64,000 nt of DNA from Epiperipatus broadwayi. Lineage: Eukaryota > Onychophora > Udeonychophora > Euonychophora > Peripatidae. Shown here piece by piece: positions 11,201 to 26,034 of the stretch (positions are counted from its first letter, which is position 1; the number at the start of each line of letters is the position of its first letter). The stretch covers positions 250,001 to 314,000 of the forward strand of contig JAQFVV010000545.1 in the NCBI GenBank assembly GCA_028023455.1, read 5' to 3'. The notes under the pieces were generated by a model. That model searched no databases. It saw nothing but the letters and a program-made list of their open reading frames with translations, and was not told the DNA's origin. The position numbers and the translations under genes are program-made.

Positions 11201-13522
11201 AGGTCTAGCTTATACCATCACTCTCACATAGATTGACAATAACTACTTTTTTTAAATAAAATACAATTATTTTGCATGTTTGTTGTTTTTTTTTTTTTTT
11301 TTTTAATGTGTGAATTTGAGTATTCATAATTTTACTAGTAATTATCTTGTATTTTACAATAACTCAATTTTAATGACATAAATTTATGATAAATGAAAAA
11401 CACTGAATGTTTCATTATTTACAAAATTAGAATCTTGCCTTGTGTTGAAAAAAATAGAAAAGGAAAATTTAGTTGTAAATTTAATCATTCTATCATTATT
11501 CTTGTTTCTCACTTTTGCTGTTGTATCAGTTAACTACTTTGAAAAAAAAAGAAACAGGTAACTTTCTCGTGTTTTCAAGCACCAAGGAACAATTCAAAAT
11601 CTAGAGCTATGTCAACAATATATTTATGCATTCATTGATAAAAATATCTAAATAATAATTTGTAAAAATCTTTTATGCCGCTGCATATAATTTATTTGAA
11701 GAGGTGCTAATTTTATGAATATTAAGTATTTCCATGAAATATTTTAATATCTACCTTCTATATACAAAATGATTATGTGAATCAATTCAAAAAAGCTTCA
11801 CATAATTTTAACAGTCTAACATAAGAAAATGTCCATGTGTTGATAAAATGTTATGGCTAAATCACAGATAATTCTTATATTATTATGAAATTCCATAGTA
11901 TAAATTGTGGAACTCTTAGTTATCATGAATTAATAAAATCCAGCTTGTGTATAAATGACCTTGAAATTAGAATGACTTAAGATAGGGAGAACTAAGAGCT
12001 GATTAATCATGAGGAAAATAATCGTAATCTTTTACTTAATATTATTTTAAACATATTTAATTTATTCTAGTATTAGATTTAATTATTTTTTTAAAAGAAG
12101 GAATTGAATTGTTTTAAAGTCAGTATTTAAAATTAAGCATGAAGATTTGGAAATATAATATCCGGATAAAATCTTTATTATTATGAAATATAAAGAAGTA
12201 TAATTCAAATGCTTTTTGTGTCATTTGTTTATTGGGATTCAATTAAGAAGCCCAAGTTGTAAAGATGTTATTCATCAATTAACTTTAGAATTAATTTAAA
12301 AGTGAATACAACTGCATTTATTAAACACATTTAAATTGAAACCATTATTTTAGGTAATTAATGAAAATAATGCTAATTTATTCTATTTTAAATAAATAAA
12401 AAAATTAAAAGTTATTTAATGCATTATCTAGTTTTAACACTGCTTATGTAAAATAGAGAAAATGCATGTTTATAAGTGTTTTTCGAAAAAAATTCATATG
12501 GATAAAGCTATTGTAAATTACTTTTGTAGTTGACTAATCAGAAAATTTATATTAATGAAAGTTCTTTTATTTATAGTAATACAATATACACCTTTATCTT
12601 GGTTAATGGTTGATTTGTGATTATCCTCAATTTATGGTTACTATGTTGATTTACAATTGATTATTTGTTACAATTGTCTTTAAAAAAAATTTAAAGCATA
12701 TTTTTAAAAACAATGTCATTTTTTCAAAGTGACAGCCATTTTATAAGATTGATGACATTATAGAGTAATGCCTTTATTAAAGCTATATTAACCCAAACTA
12801 AAAATGGTAATATTCTGTAAAAAAAATTACAGTACATAGTTTGTTCATTATACAATATATAATATTATATTTTAATTATAGAATTAAAATATGATTAATG
12901 TATTTTTATCTAATTTTAGTCTAACCCTTAAAAGACAATCAGTGCTTTCATTAATGATATTTAAAGTAAAAAAGATTGTCATCATTAGTGATTACAAAAG
13001 CAAAAATATGCCAATTCCATTCAGGATAGTAAATAATCTAAAGCATGTTTTGATCAAGTCAACAATAAATGTATTAATATAAATTTAAAAATGTGTACAT
13101 TAGCTTAAATATATTCTCTCAATCAATTTTATGAATTAAAATTCCTATGAATGTTTAGAATGTTATTTTGCCTATAACATAAAATATGATCATCATAATT
13201 GTAAATTATTTTGAGGAAAAAACATTTCCTGCATTATGCAGTTAATTATCAACTTTATATGATCAAAGGTCACTAAACATAAATTTAAAATATTATTTAT
13301 TTGCTCAATTTAAAATTAATAATCTCATAAATTGTTTGTGACCTATTCAAAATAATGGCAGCTTTTATTGTAAACATAAATCAATAAAAAAAAACGAAAA
13401 AAGATTTAAATATTTAGATTATTAAAATTATAATAGTTAACTATACATTATATTTCTTTATCTAATTTTTATTTAGTTTTGACTGTATTTATGTAAAATA
13501 AATAACTTTGCAAACTATTTTT
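8292..13522. other. Long AT-rich intron stretch, no gene seen
   Basis: No convincing ORF, splice-bordered exon or transposon border was found. Two sub-regions, 8800-9080 and 9540-9830, have more balanced base composition than the surroundings and may be relics of old insertions, but I see no termini. An 18-base T run lies near 11287-11304. Confidence 0.5.
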
Positions 13523-13995
13523 TAATTCTACCAAACTTGCACTGTTCAAGTTAATATGAAATGGTAAAATAAAACTAATAAGAAAGTCTTAAATGCATTC
13601 AGCCAGCTTTCAGAAGATTGCTGCCAGAATCATTGCACCATTAAAATATGCATATATACTAGTGAAGATCAATATGTAAATCAGGCACAGGATGTAAATT
13701 AGATGTTTCATTTTTTTAATGATGGGACACAGGAATCTTTTCTATTGATGGAATGATCATTCCATCAATAGAAAAGAATCATGTGTCTCATTATTAAAAA
13801 ATGGAACATCTAATTTACATACTGTGCCTGTTTTACATATTGGTCTTTACTACTATATATCCATATTTTAATGGCACAGTTCTATTCAGTACTATGATTC
13901 TGACAGCAATCTGCCAAAAGCTGGCTCAAGACTTTCTTGTTAGTTTTATTTTAACTTTTCATATTAACTTGAATAGTACAAGTTTGGTAGAATTA
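13523..13995. repeat. Head-to-head palindrome, ~235-bp arms, no loop
   Basis: The two halves are reverse complements about a centre at 13756/13757, inside GGAATGATCATTCC. Near the centre the arms are almost perfect (TTTTCTATTGAT on one side, ATCAATAGAAAA on the other), and the match continues out to TAATTCTACCAAACTTG (13523) and CAAGTTTGGTAGAATTA (right end). Scattered mismatches and small indels show age. The ORF of 89 codons that falls in the right arm is incidental. It is most easily explained as a foldback/MITE or an inverted duplication. Confidence 0.8.
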
Positions 13996-16900
13996 GATAA
14001 TTGTATGAGTATATATAACATTGCAAACTTTTTTAAAAAAATAATAATAATAGTACTGAAAAAAAATTAAGATTTTATTGGTTAAATATTATCAAAAATT
14101 AAAAAACTTTGATAATAGAACATAAAACTTATCAAAAATGAACATTGTGGTTAGTTTTTTTTCCTCTATGCTTTATTTTTATTTAATAAATATTGATTCA
14201 GTAAATATTCTTTGGCTATGTAAGGAACAAAATGGAAAACAATCAATGAAAAAAAATTTTTTTTTGGAAAAAAAAAGATGGCTATTGAATTATTTTCATA
14301 GAATATAATTTATCCACTATTTTTTTTAATAATACACCTAATTCTCTAAATACTTTTACCTCTTTTTCTGTGTAATTGTAATAAATTAAAAAATGTTTGA
14401 ACATTTATTAATTTATTACAAAAATATACTTAGTAAAATGTGTATTTGTTAATTAATACTTTTTCCAATTTAAGATTTATTTTTTTTAAGGATTTTATCT
14501 ATTTTAAATTTAAGATAGTAAATTTATATTCTTCCTATAGGAATTTATTATAATTGCTTATTTTTTATGAGAGATTTTGATTTATGAGGCATTAAGTGAG
14601 CTCACTGTCTGGGGTAAAAATAAATCGGTGTAAATGGCTTTAAAATAGAAATTAAGTGATTAAAATGTTAAACATGGGCTTTCTCTTACTTTTTCTATAT
14701 ACACCTTTACCCCGCTCAGTGATTGGCTGCTTATCGATATTTCACAATAGTGATCATCATCAATTTGTACCCACTACTTTGATTTACGATCGGGAAAAAT
14801 TTTGGAAAAAAATTTTTTTGGCAGCCATCTTGAATTTTGTGTCACTGATGACATCAGAGTATAGGTATTTTAAATTCATTTTACCCAAAAGCAAAAGTAC
14901 ATTACTATAATATGTATACAGGTAATGACTTTGCTATAATTATATAGCACATACAATATTTTATTCATAAAACACAATGTTAGTGCTGCATTCAGTATTT
15001 TGAATATAGAATATATAAACTTAATTAAAGTAGTCCAAAACATATATATAAGAATTATAAACAAATTATGAGCAAATTATTAATAACAAGTATTTTGACT
15101 CAGGTATATGGAAATCACGTGAAGTGAGTACAGTAGTAATTCAATAAAATATAACTCAGGTATACAGGCAGTAGGTTTTATCCACTTTCATTCCTTGGTT
15201 TGATGTTAAGTGCATGTTTAAACAAATACTAAGTGAATATGGTCTAGCAGGGCGCCACTAGATTATCTGAATCTAGACACGGTTATATCTGATAACCTTT
15301 CACATGTACCGGGTTTGAATCCCTTTTTGGTACTTTATTTCTAATAAAAATGAGAGATTTTGCTTTTTGAGCCATATCACTAGAAGCACTAATAGTTAGA
15401 TAAAAGTAAAACATCTTTAAACCACAGTGGAGTTCATTGAACATAAATCATTTCTCAGATCTTAACATAACAAATGTGTTTCAATATTTTTATAAGTTCA
15501 CTAGCTCAGATTATATATAACTAATTTAGGATGGCAATTCACTCATCCTTGCATGAAATAGATGATGGGATGTGGTTATAATAATACTAAGAAATCACTA
15601 AATATTATAAAATCAATATTTATTTATGGCCTTTAAACAGTTAAACAGCTCATTAATTAAAACGTTGATGACGATGATGATGATGATAATAATAACGATA
15701 ATGACAAGGGTTTCAACTACAGCTCTAGGACATAAAACTAAATTTTATAAAGAAATTCATAATTATTGCTTAATTTTAGCATATTTACTTATATCTTAAA
15801 TAACTAATATTCAACCATTGATGATGATGAATAATTACACTTAACAAAGACTATACTTAATGAAATATATACGCCTCGTTTAATAAAACAAACTAATATT
15901 TATTACTACATTTCTAACATATACATAAAATTTTTTAGATAAATATGAAAATTGACATGAATAATAATAATAATAATTGATTATATAACAATCCTCAGAT
16001 TAATTTTAAGTTCTTCCCCCTTTCCCTTCAAATGTATTTTGTATTAAGTTGGACGTCACATTGACCATGATTTTCACTCCATGAGAAAAGTATTTAAAAA
16101 AAATATTATCTGCTCATTGGCACACATACTTTAAAATCCAACATGTAAATAGAATGTAAACAAAAATGTTAGTAAAATTGAAAGAGCAAGTTTTAGAAAA
16201 GAGTTTTAAATCATTATCTCCCCCTCCCTTCCAAGCGCTGAAATCTATACTTAACTTGAAACAAAATAATCTAATATTCTAATACTACTCATTATTTCAC
16301 ATTCAGTCGCAATTATACACATATAAAATATCATTATGTATGTACGTGTTTTATCCCATGATAACAAAATATTATTTAAAACCAAAATAATAATATATTA
16401 GTTAAAACTAAAATCATAATACCATAAAAAAAAAATTGTTTTACACATTAATATTTTTTTATAACTGTAACATTAATAAACAAATAATTTTCATACATTC
16501 AAGATCATTTATGAAGCTCAAAGTTATTTTTAGTAAGACATTCTTGTTTTAATCGATCTGAATAGTCTTTAAAGGTTCTTTAAATAAAATATACCACTTT
16601 ATTGCTAAAATGTTTCTTAAGACTGATATCATAAAGAAAATAGATATAAAAAGTCATATTACCGATCTTTTGTTTGTGGCGAATTTCCAAGGGTTCAAAC
16701 TTGTCTATATTTCTGCAGCTACTATTTCTGTTTTATGTGGGAACAATCTCTTTCTTGAGGTGTATAACTATTTAATGATGATGACTCTATTGAGGTTATT
16801 TGCTTTAGTGGACAATTTGGAAATCATTATATTAAATTTTCTTCTCTTCCTGTCAAGCATGTGGATGAAATACAGCAGTTGTTTTCCCATTTGTAAATTT

Positions 16901-19900
16901 TCTTGAGTTTAAAATCAGTTGTTGTAACAATTAATTGGACTTGATGATTAATATTTATCAGTAGATTAATTCATCTTCTTTGAATGCAGGTGAATGCTTT
17001 CTTCCTTCTATTAAAAACATCTTATTTCTCTGGTCAGTTGAAAGGTGTAGAATATTATTTTAGACACATCTTTTCTTTTCTATGTGATGTGCAGCTTCCC
17101 CAGATGGTCCGGAACCGATGGGACATACATATAATTTTTCTAGCAAGGCATTTTTTTTATATTTTCAGCATTCAATTTGATAGTTTAACAATCTGAATCA
17201 ATCACAATAATCTTAATAATAATTCAAGACAGCTTTTTATATCCAATTTTTAGCTAACTTAACCAATCAGAGATAGCATCACTTGCTATTTTTGGACAAA
17301 TTTGTTTTAATTAGATCTCTAATTTATTTTCAACTATATTATTTTTCAACTGAAAAGTTTAATCCTTTTTCCAGACACTTTTGTTTAAAAAAAAAAATAG
17401 ACTCAATCCTTATTTCCTTTCTTTTCTTTTTTTTCTTTCTTTTTAACATCCAGGTAACACTTCAAATCTTTGAGAGATCTTGAGATAAGACAATTTCAAA
17501 ATTTAGAGCTCTGACTCATTATAAGCTTCCAAAGTGAAACAATCATTTACAAAAAAAAATTGCTACAGAGATCGATATCTGATTAAACAGATTTCCTCTT
17601 TTAACAAAAAAAAAATTGTACAAAAAAAAATAATTTGACAGATTTAATACTTCCTTTTCTTTCAATATTTAGAAAATGTAAATTTTTGTATGTAATGTAC
17701 ACACATCCTTCATGCTTTCAAATCATTCATAAACTAACCTTAAATAATATGATTGCTAGCTTAGTAATTATAACCCAATTATTTAATTAAGTCTGTAACT
17801 TTTAAATCCCAATTATAATTAAAGAAAAGCAAAATAAAAGTATAGAATAAAATATTAGAATTGATCAAGCATAGGTTAATTTTAAAGAAAGTTAAAATGT
17901 TTAATATTTGAAATATAAAACAATTAAATAATTTACACATACATTGCCTATATGTATGCATTATAACTTTGCTTTTTAACAGAAAATTTAAATATTAAAT
18001 AGTTTAAATGTGTGTATTACCTTTCTATCAACACACAAACAAATAAAGCATATAATTGTTGTCCCACTCTCTGTCTAAAGTGTTTAAGATTTTAATCTGG
18101 TAGGGTTTGAACTTGGATGCCCTACAGCTTCTTTTATGGTTATATAAAATTGTGATGATGATTTTTGTTTTACACTTTCTTACATGCACATTACTATAAA
18201 TTTAGCTAGTGACTAAATTGTAATGGCACAATATATACAGTAATTACTGAATCTATAATACTGTATGCATATAAGTGTTGAATGTCTTTAGAAAAATTAA
18301 ACTTTATTTAAATATAATGTACAGTACTTGGATTATTTAAATACCATCATCACAAACTTTCAGGAAAACACTAAATACTAATATTAAATTGCATGTGTGT
18401 GTTTTTAATTATGTACACCCAAGAGGTTTCAAATCAAAAGAAAAATATTTTTAAAAAAAAGTTTAAAAAGAAAAACAGATTGCATTTAAAATAAGTGTTA
18501 ATAAATAATCTTTCTACACGAATGGGGGGGGCACTATTACATTACTAAAAATATACAGTAAGAAAAATAAACTTAGTGTATGTTTTAGAAAATTAGAACA
18601 ATTAGATTTTTTTTCTTTTAAAATAAGTTGATTTTTTTTCTAAAGTTAATTGATTTACGATATGCATTAAGCCTTTTGTTACTCTGGAATACAGTAATGA
18701 GTCTTTATGTTCAATTAAATAATTTATTAATTAAACATTGTTTATTAATTTGAATAATTTTACTTAAGTAATAAATATAAATGTACAGTAATATGTTCTG
18801 TAATACAAAATTTAAAAAAAGGCACTTCAGTATGGATTTTTTTTTCATTACGATGAAAAACTTCTGTGGAAGAATATAAAAATTCTTAAATTCAAATTTA
18901 GTTTCACTTTCTTTCTTTTTGCTGTACTATACTTTTTAAACAGTGAAAATATGCATTTTTTTTCCTAGTGATATAAAACTTTTCTTTTTAGATACCGTAT
19001 TTAGTCATCATTGCCATGAAAAAATCCAAAAAATCTTTGAGCTTGGAAATCAATGTGGATATTTTACATCAACTGGAACTGACCAATTTTTTTCCCATAG
19101 ACCACCATTATAAATATGTATTTTGTATACAATATTCTTGCTTAATGATGAGTTTTGGAGAACCAATTGCCATCGCTAAGCGGGGTAAAGATGTATCTGT
19201 TTATGATTATAGGGAACTTCTTTTTTTAGCAATCATATATCTGATCACTTCTTGGGCCATCCTGGATAACTGAATAATCTATAATCTCTTGAGACTAACT
19301 TGTATTATAATTTAAACCCTAAGGTACCATATCTTCAATAATTGGCTATATGCTCCACATATGGCTACTTTCTTATATATATAATTGAAATTATAAATTA
19401 ATAAGTTGATTAACAGGATTTCTAACAAATAATAAATAATGAATAATATAACTTAGATTTGCAACAATAATATCTTTAGATATTATATTATTTTAATGCT
19501 AGCTATGCAGAGAAAACCTCTTTTTTAAAGTCAATGTTAAATCTGAATATACTTAGGGTATTATATTTTCAGAAGCTAAGACTCAGTTATAATTGCCTCA
19601 TTCCATCAGTAAGTGTTTTAGGGCTTAAAATTAGAAAGAAAAATGCATTACATAAAGAAAAATTCACCCCTTTGGGTGCTCAAAAAGTAGTTTTATATTA
19701 GTGTTGTCTTTTCTTTACTAGAGTTTATTTTCTTGCCTAATTATGTATTCATTTAAATAAGTGAACTTATGTCCTGTCATATTTTAATTCTAAATGTAAA
19801 CTGTTTCACATCATTAGTCTGTCACATATAGCACAGACACAGAGTTATATTAAAGAAGAATGTTAAATATATACTCATATGATTTAATAATAGATAAATA

Positions 19901-20289
19901 ATGTAATTTCCTTTAAGCTCATAATAGATTTTAGAATTTTATAAAATATTAATTTTTTATTCATATTTTATATTTAATTGAAATGATGTCTTGAGTTTTA
20001 CATTAGTTATCATTATAACATTTCTTTAGTAATAACATATTGTACCATTTATATATATATATTCTAACCGTGCCTTTGTGCATCTTCACTTCAGAATAGT
20101 ATATGATATAAATAAAACGGGTTCTAGTTCAGTTAATGATTAATAAATAAAATATTCAGCATTAAAATTAAATATTTCACTAGCTCAAACTTAAAATACG
20201 AATAAGGTTCAGTTTATAAAAATAAATTAAATAAATATTTAATATTTTCATGAGACATGAAGTGAAAATACAGGTGACAAGATAGATTA
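13996..20289. other. AT-rich intron stretch with minor repeats
   Basis: The stretch contains a degenerate GAT/AAT trinucleotide run at 15665-15705. A short motif ATGAGAGATTTTG appears near 14568 and again near 15350. A GGGTTTGAATCCC block near 15311-15323 resembles a Pol III B box inside a possible SINE head. ORFs at 16610-16906 and 19016-19273 have no recognisable domain. I see no exon here that I can defend. Confidence 0.45.
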
Positions 20290-22155
20290 CATTGAGCCAA
20301 TATCCTACAGGATACTACCTCAATGGCATAAGAACACTATCCCCCCTTATTACTATTTCAAATAACAAACTCATAGTATTCTTACGACTTTAATAACTTC
20401 TACTCACTAAGATTAAGCTAATAATTACATCTTAATCTTCTATTTATAATAATTTAGCTTTATAAAATCTCAGGTTCATAAATTTATTCTAAGTTAATTT
20501 AAAATTACAGTAGTAAAATATGAGAAGGGAATTTTATGTCATAATCTACTACACTGAAACTAATAATAATAAATAATAATAATAATAATAATATCTTCAT
20601 TGTATAACTAATTCTGTATATCTTTTCTTTTCGTTATATTTTTATTACCATAATAAAATAATCAAATAATATAATATAATCTTTTATCTTCATGTAATAA
20701 TATAACAACTATGTGGTAGCATTTGATAATCTGACAAACAAAAGTGTGTGGCAACTGATAGCATATAATTCAATATACTATTATGATAACTACTTTATGA
20801 CCAATAAATAATGTAAAATTATGATTATTTAATTAAAAGAATACCAATAAAATATTTAAATTCCAAAATAATTCTTTATTTATCTTTTGTGCAAAATTAT
20901 GTTTGTTTCAATTATTATGAATATATATCGTGATTTCATGCAGTGTAGTGGAGAAATAAACAATTCAGACACAAAAATTTTTGAAAAACAAATTTTAACA
21001 AAGTTTATTAATAACAACAAAATAAAATAAACAATTTATGTACACTATTTACAGTGGATATCCTTATTTTATACTTTACATTTTTATCTACTGGGTTATA
21101 AAAATAATTTATATTTAGTTATATCTTTATTTAGACTTAAGACAAAATAAAAATGTTACCATTTGGTTTCTCGTTATGGTTAACTTATTACAAATATATT
21201 CATTTATTTTATTAACAAAAATATCTCCTCCTTAATATTATTAAATTATATTTTTCTTAAAACACATTCGTAGAAAAAACATTCTACAGAAAAAACAAAA
21301 AAAATAACATTATAATGAGTATGGATTTCTTAAAAAAATTAAACCAATTTTCATCTTGCAATGTCAAAGATGTTACATAAAATATTTATCCGAAAATTCA
21401 TTACTAGATTTTAGTAGATATCACTTATCACACTTTGTCTACTAAACACAACATATTCCCATTTAGCCTTACTTTGGCATGATATAAGTGTAACTATCAA
21501 TATATTCTTATTATTCAATAAATAAAAGTATACTATGCCTATTCTTTATAACATTTACTTTGTACTATTGTATTTTAAAAATATGCAATATTTAATTTTC
21601 TAAAGATATAATAAGCATTCAAAAGTTATTAACATTTTAAAGAAAATATCTTTGTTTTAGATACTCTAATCTAAAAATTTATATTTCATTTCCGAAATAA
21701 ATTTAAAAATATATTCTATGATTCTTTCCTTTCATTTAGGATTCATTGGACCTTCAATTTCAAGTTATAAAATTCTATTCCTTCTAAGCAAATAAACCAA
21801 TCTTATACAAAACGATAGCATAACCTAAGCTCTAAATTATTTACCATTTCTTTTCAAAATATCTTACTAAACGATGCAGTTACATGAAATAAAGATAACG
21901 AAATAGATGCATAGGATTTAAGGAAGAAAGCTAGAGTATCACTCATAACATGTCTCAAAATCATGGCACAGTGCATTAACTAGATATAGAGGTATGACCT
22001 TTACCTGTCTAATATCCTCTAGTACATGAACGATGTTAAAGCTATTCCTTCAGCTTTATTAGAACATCAAATATTTAAAGAAATATAAACACTGTCCAAA
22101 TAAAATGTGTACCAGTCATAGGGCTTTGTTAACTATGCTGATATCTACACAAAGA
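20290..22155. repeat. Diverged dispersed repeat, copy 1
   Basis: Three blocks are collinear and in the same orientation as blocks in 31660-33255. The first is near 20290-20397: CTCAATGGCATA, then ACACTATCCCCCC, then ATAGTATTCTTACGACTTT. The second is near 20940, a GTGTAGTGGAGAAATAAA region. The third is near 22089-22155: ACACTGTCCA, then GGCTTTGTTAACT. Spacings are 650 and 1150 bp here against 615 and 917 bp in the other copy. No ORF and no clear termini are visible. It is an unclassified non-coding element, strongly decayed. An (AAT)n run lies at 20561-20593. Confidence 0.55.
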
Positions 22156-25100
22156 CTATAAGTATTATTCATATTCCTTATAACATCCTATTTTTAAAAA
22201 CATCATCTTGGTTTCCTGTCTACCCAAGTACTTCCAAGCCACTATCTCACTATTATTTCTCGAGATTTTCCACATCTTACATCGATAAATAACTATCTGC
22301 ATTTACAAAAACAATAAATAAAATACACTGATAATTTTAAAAAAACAATCTCGCTGTTCCACAAGAAAAGTTTGCTTACTTCATTATTCTGTATGTTTAA
22401 TCATATACAATGTAATCAGATAATATTTGAATATCCAATAACATGAAAGTTTTAAAAGAACCACATAAATATTTGTTACTATGTTGGATTATCTCACTAA
22501 TATAAAAAAATCATTGTATGCATATTTTCAAATCTATTCTAATCTCATAATGTTTAAAAAAAATGTATAAAAAATGCGTTTACAATAATTAAAACATTTA
22601 TACTTCATTCTTACTATTCATAGATAATCTAAAAGAAAACAAAGAATATACATTATAAATTATTAATATTCATTATCATTACCAAATAACCTTTATCTGG
22701 TCATCATTTTAGTAGGCTTCCTTCATCCACTGGATATAGAACATTGCATACATAAAGAAAATATACATCCATACACTTTATCTAAAAATATTCTTATCTA
22801 AATTATTAGATTATTATATTATAAAATTATATGTTATTAACAAATTAATGTTTTATGTTTTCCTAATCTTATAAAAACAAAATTTTAGATTTAAACTAAG
22901 TTAATAAAAATAAAAGGAATCAAAACTATAATTATATATTTTCTTGACAATAGTTCCTGATGAATCCAAAATGTTTATTATTTTTTTAGAGTCTTTTTTT
23001 TTAAAATGTTCTCCCAAAAGCGCATTATTTTTCAAGAGCATTTTCCCCTGCTCCGTTGCTATGACGATGAACAAGAACAAGAAAATAATTCATTTCCTGG
23101 GTATGTGCTCTATCTACTTCTGTAATAAGAATTTCAAGTTTTAAAATGAACAAAAAAAAAAATAATCCGACGTCTTTAAAAATATCTTTAAAAATTCAAC
23201 AAAATAATTATTAATCCATTTTAGAAAAGTTTATAAGAAAATTAATCTTTGGTTTTACTGTTTAGAATAATAATTATTAAAGACTCATAATGCTAAATTA
23301 ATCCCACAAAGTTTATTCAATATTCTCTGCTGGCACATCTGATGCATCATTCCATCCAATTTAACTTAAGTTATCCAGTAAACTTTTATGTACTATATTT
23401 TGTATTTTCATGGATCCACCTTTTATTCATCTACTTTATGTTCATTCTTTCTTACATAGGTTTTATTTCTTAATAAAGTTCTTTAAAAAAAATACTTCTA
23501 AAGATGCGGTTTTTTTTAAAGTACTTCTGAGACAAGAAGTTTTATATATCACAATGCTTAAGTAAAATCTTCTCTGTAAGCTCTTTCTTTAATTCTTGCA
23601 AAAAAATATTTTTTTAAAAAAATGTTTCCTTCAAAAAGGACTAAACATTTTATTCCTTTCATTATGATATTCTATAAACAATTCATAAGATACAAGTATC
23701 TTATTCTTTTTTAAAAACACTTGGATAAGCTTATAAATAATAATGCGTCTCCAATTTTTTTTTTTAGACAGCAAATAGCTTTCCATTGCATCAGTATAAT
23801 GTCCGTTCTGTGTTTTTTTATGTACCAAAACAATTCTCCAGTGAAGCATTAATAAAATAGTATCCATAAACATTCTATGAATTTTTATATTATTATAATT
23901 TATATACATTTTATTCCATAGTATATCAATTTTTCATTGTGAAATTTAGGTTAAACTTAAAATAAAATAATCCTGGTAAGCAAACTGTTAAAAATTAGAA
24001 AATCATTTTCACGAAGTTTCTAAAATATATTATATTTTAAACTCTCTTTTGCAAAATACTTTTTAAAAAATATCAATTAGTTTTTGCAAATAAAACTATA
24101 AGAAAGTACTAAAAATTGACTAAAATAAAAATTTAAAAGTACTATCTCTTTGATAGCTACTGATATACCTTTCTCTGGTTTCAATCCATTAGTAATCTCC
24201 TCAGATAAATCAGTTACAATGATATTTATACCTTGCAAGAATACCTTATCCTATTGGTTAATTCTTACTTTTAGCTTGAGAACAAATTTACATATTTTCA
24301 GTTTTACAGAATTAAATTTCCAAAATAAAAATTATGACATAATAAAACCTAAAATGATTATTTAAAATATTACTTTCAGATTGATTATTACTTTGATAAA
24401 TTACTTTAAAATATTTTAAAATTAACTTTTAAAATAATATTTAATGAATTTATTCCACTTTTAATATTTAATTTATCTATTTTTATTTAAACAAAAATAT
24501 TAACTTTTTTATTAACTGTACTCATCTTTTTAAAACACTACTTAAAACATTTAGAAATAACTACGTAATATTGTAATATTCACTTCTATGACAGATAATA
24601 ATTCTATTCAACTCTATAATATAACTTTTAAAATATTTCAAACTTTGTTATTAATTCAAACAAGCGTGTGTGAGAAACTATGCATTAAAAGTCACATGAT
24701 CAATATAAAATTGAGACAGACGATTTTCAATCTATTTCTCTGTCTAGATTAATAAAATTGCAATACTTGATTATATTTCATAATATAATTATAAAAATTT
24801 GGAAAAATAATTTAGAAAATCTAGAATTAAATACAATTTTCACTATCATAAAGTTTACTTTTAAAATATATGATATTAATTTTGACTATTAAAGATGATT
24901 TATAAATTTAAAAATAACATTTATTAAATTATCAGTTTTAAACTATTAATATTTAACATTTAAATATACTTTTAAATATTTATATCTGAATTATTTAATA
25001 TGGCCAGCTTTTGCAACCATATGCAACAATATTTAAAGCTTTACATAACTATTTTTAAATGATTCACTATAATTTTATATACTACGTATTTTCTTTAGCT

Positions 25101-25767
25101 TCAAACTGTACTTTATAACATAATTAACAAAATATAATTAACATATTAAAAGAACATATTCTAAAATTTAAAATTTTTAATAATTTACTGTAATTGACTA
25201 TTTTTGACCTATAGAAAAGGGCACAATATATATATATATATGGTATAAGTATGTCGACATTTGTTAATATTTCAAAGCTAAAAGAAATAAAATTTAAAAA
25301 AAATTGCTCAATAGACGCAATTTAGTTTTCTTTTTTTTAGTTAGTACAATTTTTTTTTTAAATACGTACAATGAAAGTTATTTGTGTTTGATGTTATCTA
25401 TTTTAAAGTAAAGTTAAAATTGGAAAGAATAGAAACACATACAGATTGCTAACCCAGATTAAAAAAAAGAAAGTGATTAAAATCAAAGTAATGTTCTTAT
25501 AACAATAATTAAAGATGGGAGCAAGGGATTTATAGAAAAGGAATTTTGTAATGAGAAAGAAAAAAGGAATGTACAAGATTATCATCTTGTAAGAAAACAA
25601 AAGATGAGAAGATAATATGCATGGAGATTTCAAATGGTCATAGGTATAAAAGAAGTGAACAACTTTAGAGAAGTCTTTTCATTGTTTTTCTGGATGTTTC
25701 TTATGTATTACATAGAGCAAAAGGATAAGAGGAGTTAATTGTGGTTTTTTTTACAAAACTATAATAA
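22156..25767. other. AT-rich intron stretch, no gene seen
   Basis: Continuous A/T-rich sequence with homopolymer runs. ORFs of 66-92 codons are of AT-driven composition, without recognisable domains or good splice borders. Confidence 0.5.
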
Positions 25768-26034
25768 AATGCTTCTACACAGAACTACTATGCTGAACCC
25801 AGTTATCATGTGTATGTAGAAACCAAAGGGTTTGCCGACACCTCTCGCAAAAATCACCAAAAACTTCAAGTCTAGCTTTACCTTAGTATGGATCAGAAAT
25901 GTGAAAATGTTACTAGAATGAAGTCAAAGTTAATGCCTATAAAGTCTTTCATAAAAGGACCATGTTTTAGAACAATAATCACTAGTCTATGTAAACTCGA
26001 GGAATTTACCGGTAAGTTATTAACTTATGTCTAA
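25768..26034 (+). pseudogene. Possible degraded coding stretch of unknown origin
   Basis: One frame is open for 88 codons except for a TAG at 25873-25875, in a region of more balanced composition than its flanks. The reading before the stop includes YYAEPSYHVYVETKGFADTS, and after it KCENVTRMKSKLMPIKSFIK. It looks like mixed protein sequence rather than AT noise. I recognise no family. A GTAAGT at 26013-26018 sits inside it and could be a donor, but no matching acceptor and phase connect it to the coiled-coil exons. It may be a fragment of a transposase or of a host pseudogene. Confidence 0.3.

Noticed and set aside
13801-14070. 89-codon ORF on the + strand.
   Set aside because: It lies inside the right arm of the palindrome at 13523-13995 and is explained by that repeat.
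15240-15335. Possible tRNA or SINE head with GGGTTTGAATCCC.
   Set aside because: Only the B-box-like piece is clear. No cloverleaf, poly-A tail or target duplication could be found, so it is mentioned only as a motif.
19016-19273. 85-codon ORF preceded by a TTTTTAG acceptor-like site.
   Set aside because: No donor at the end, no phase link to the coiled-coil exons and no recognisable domain.
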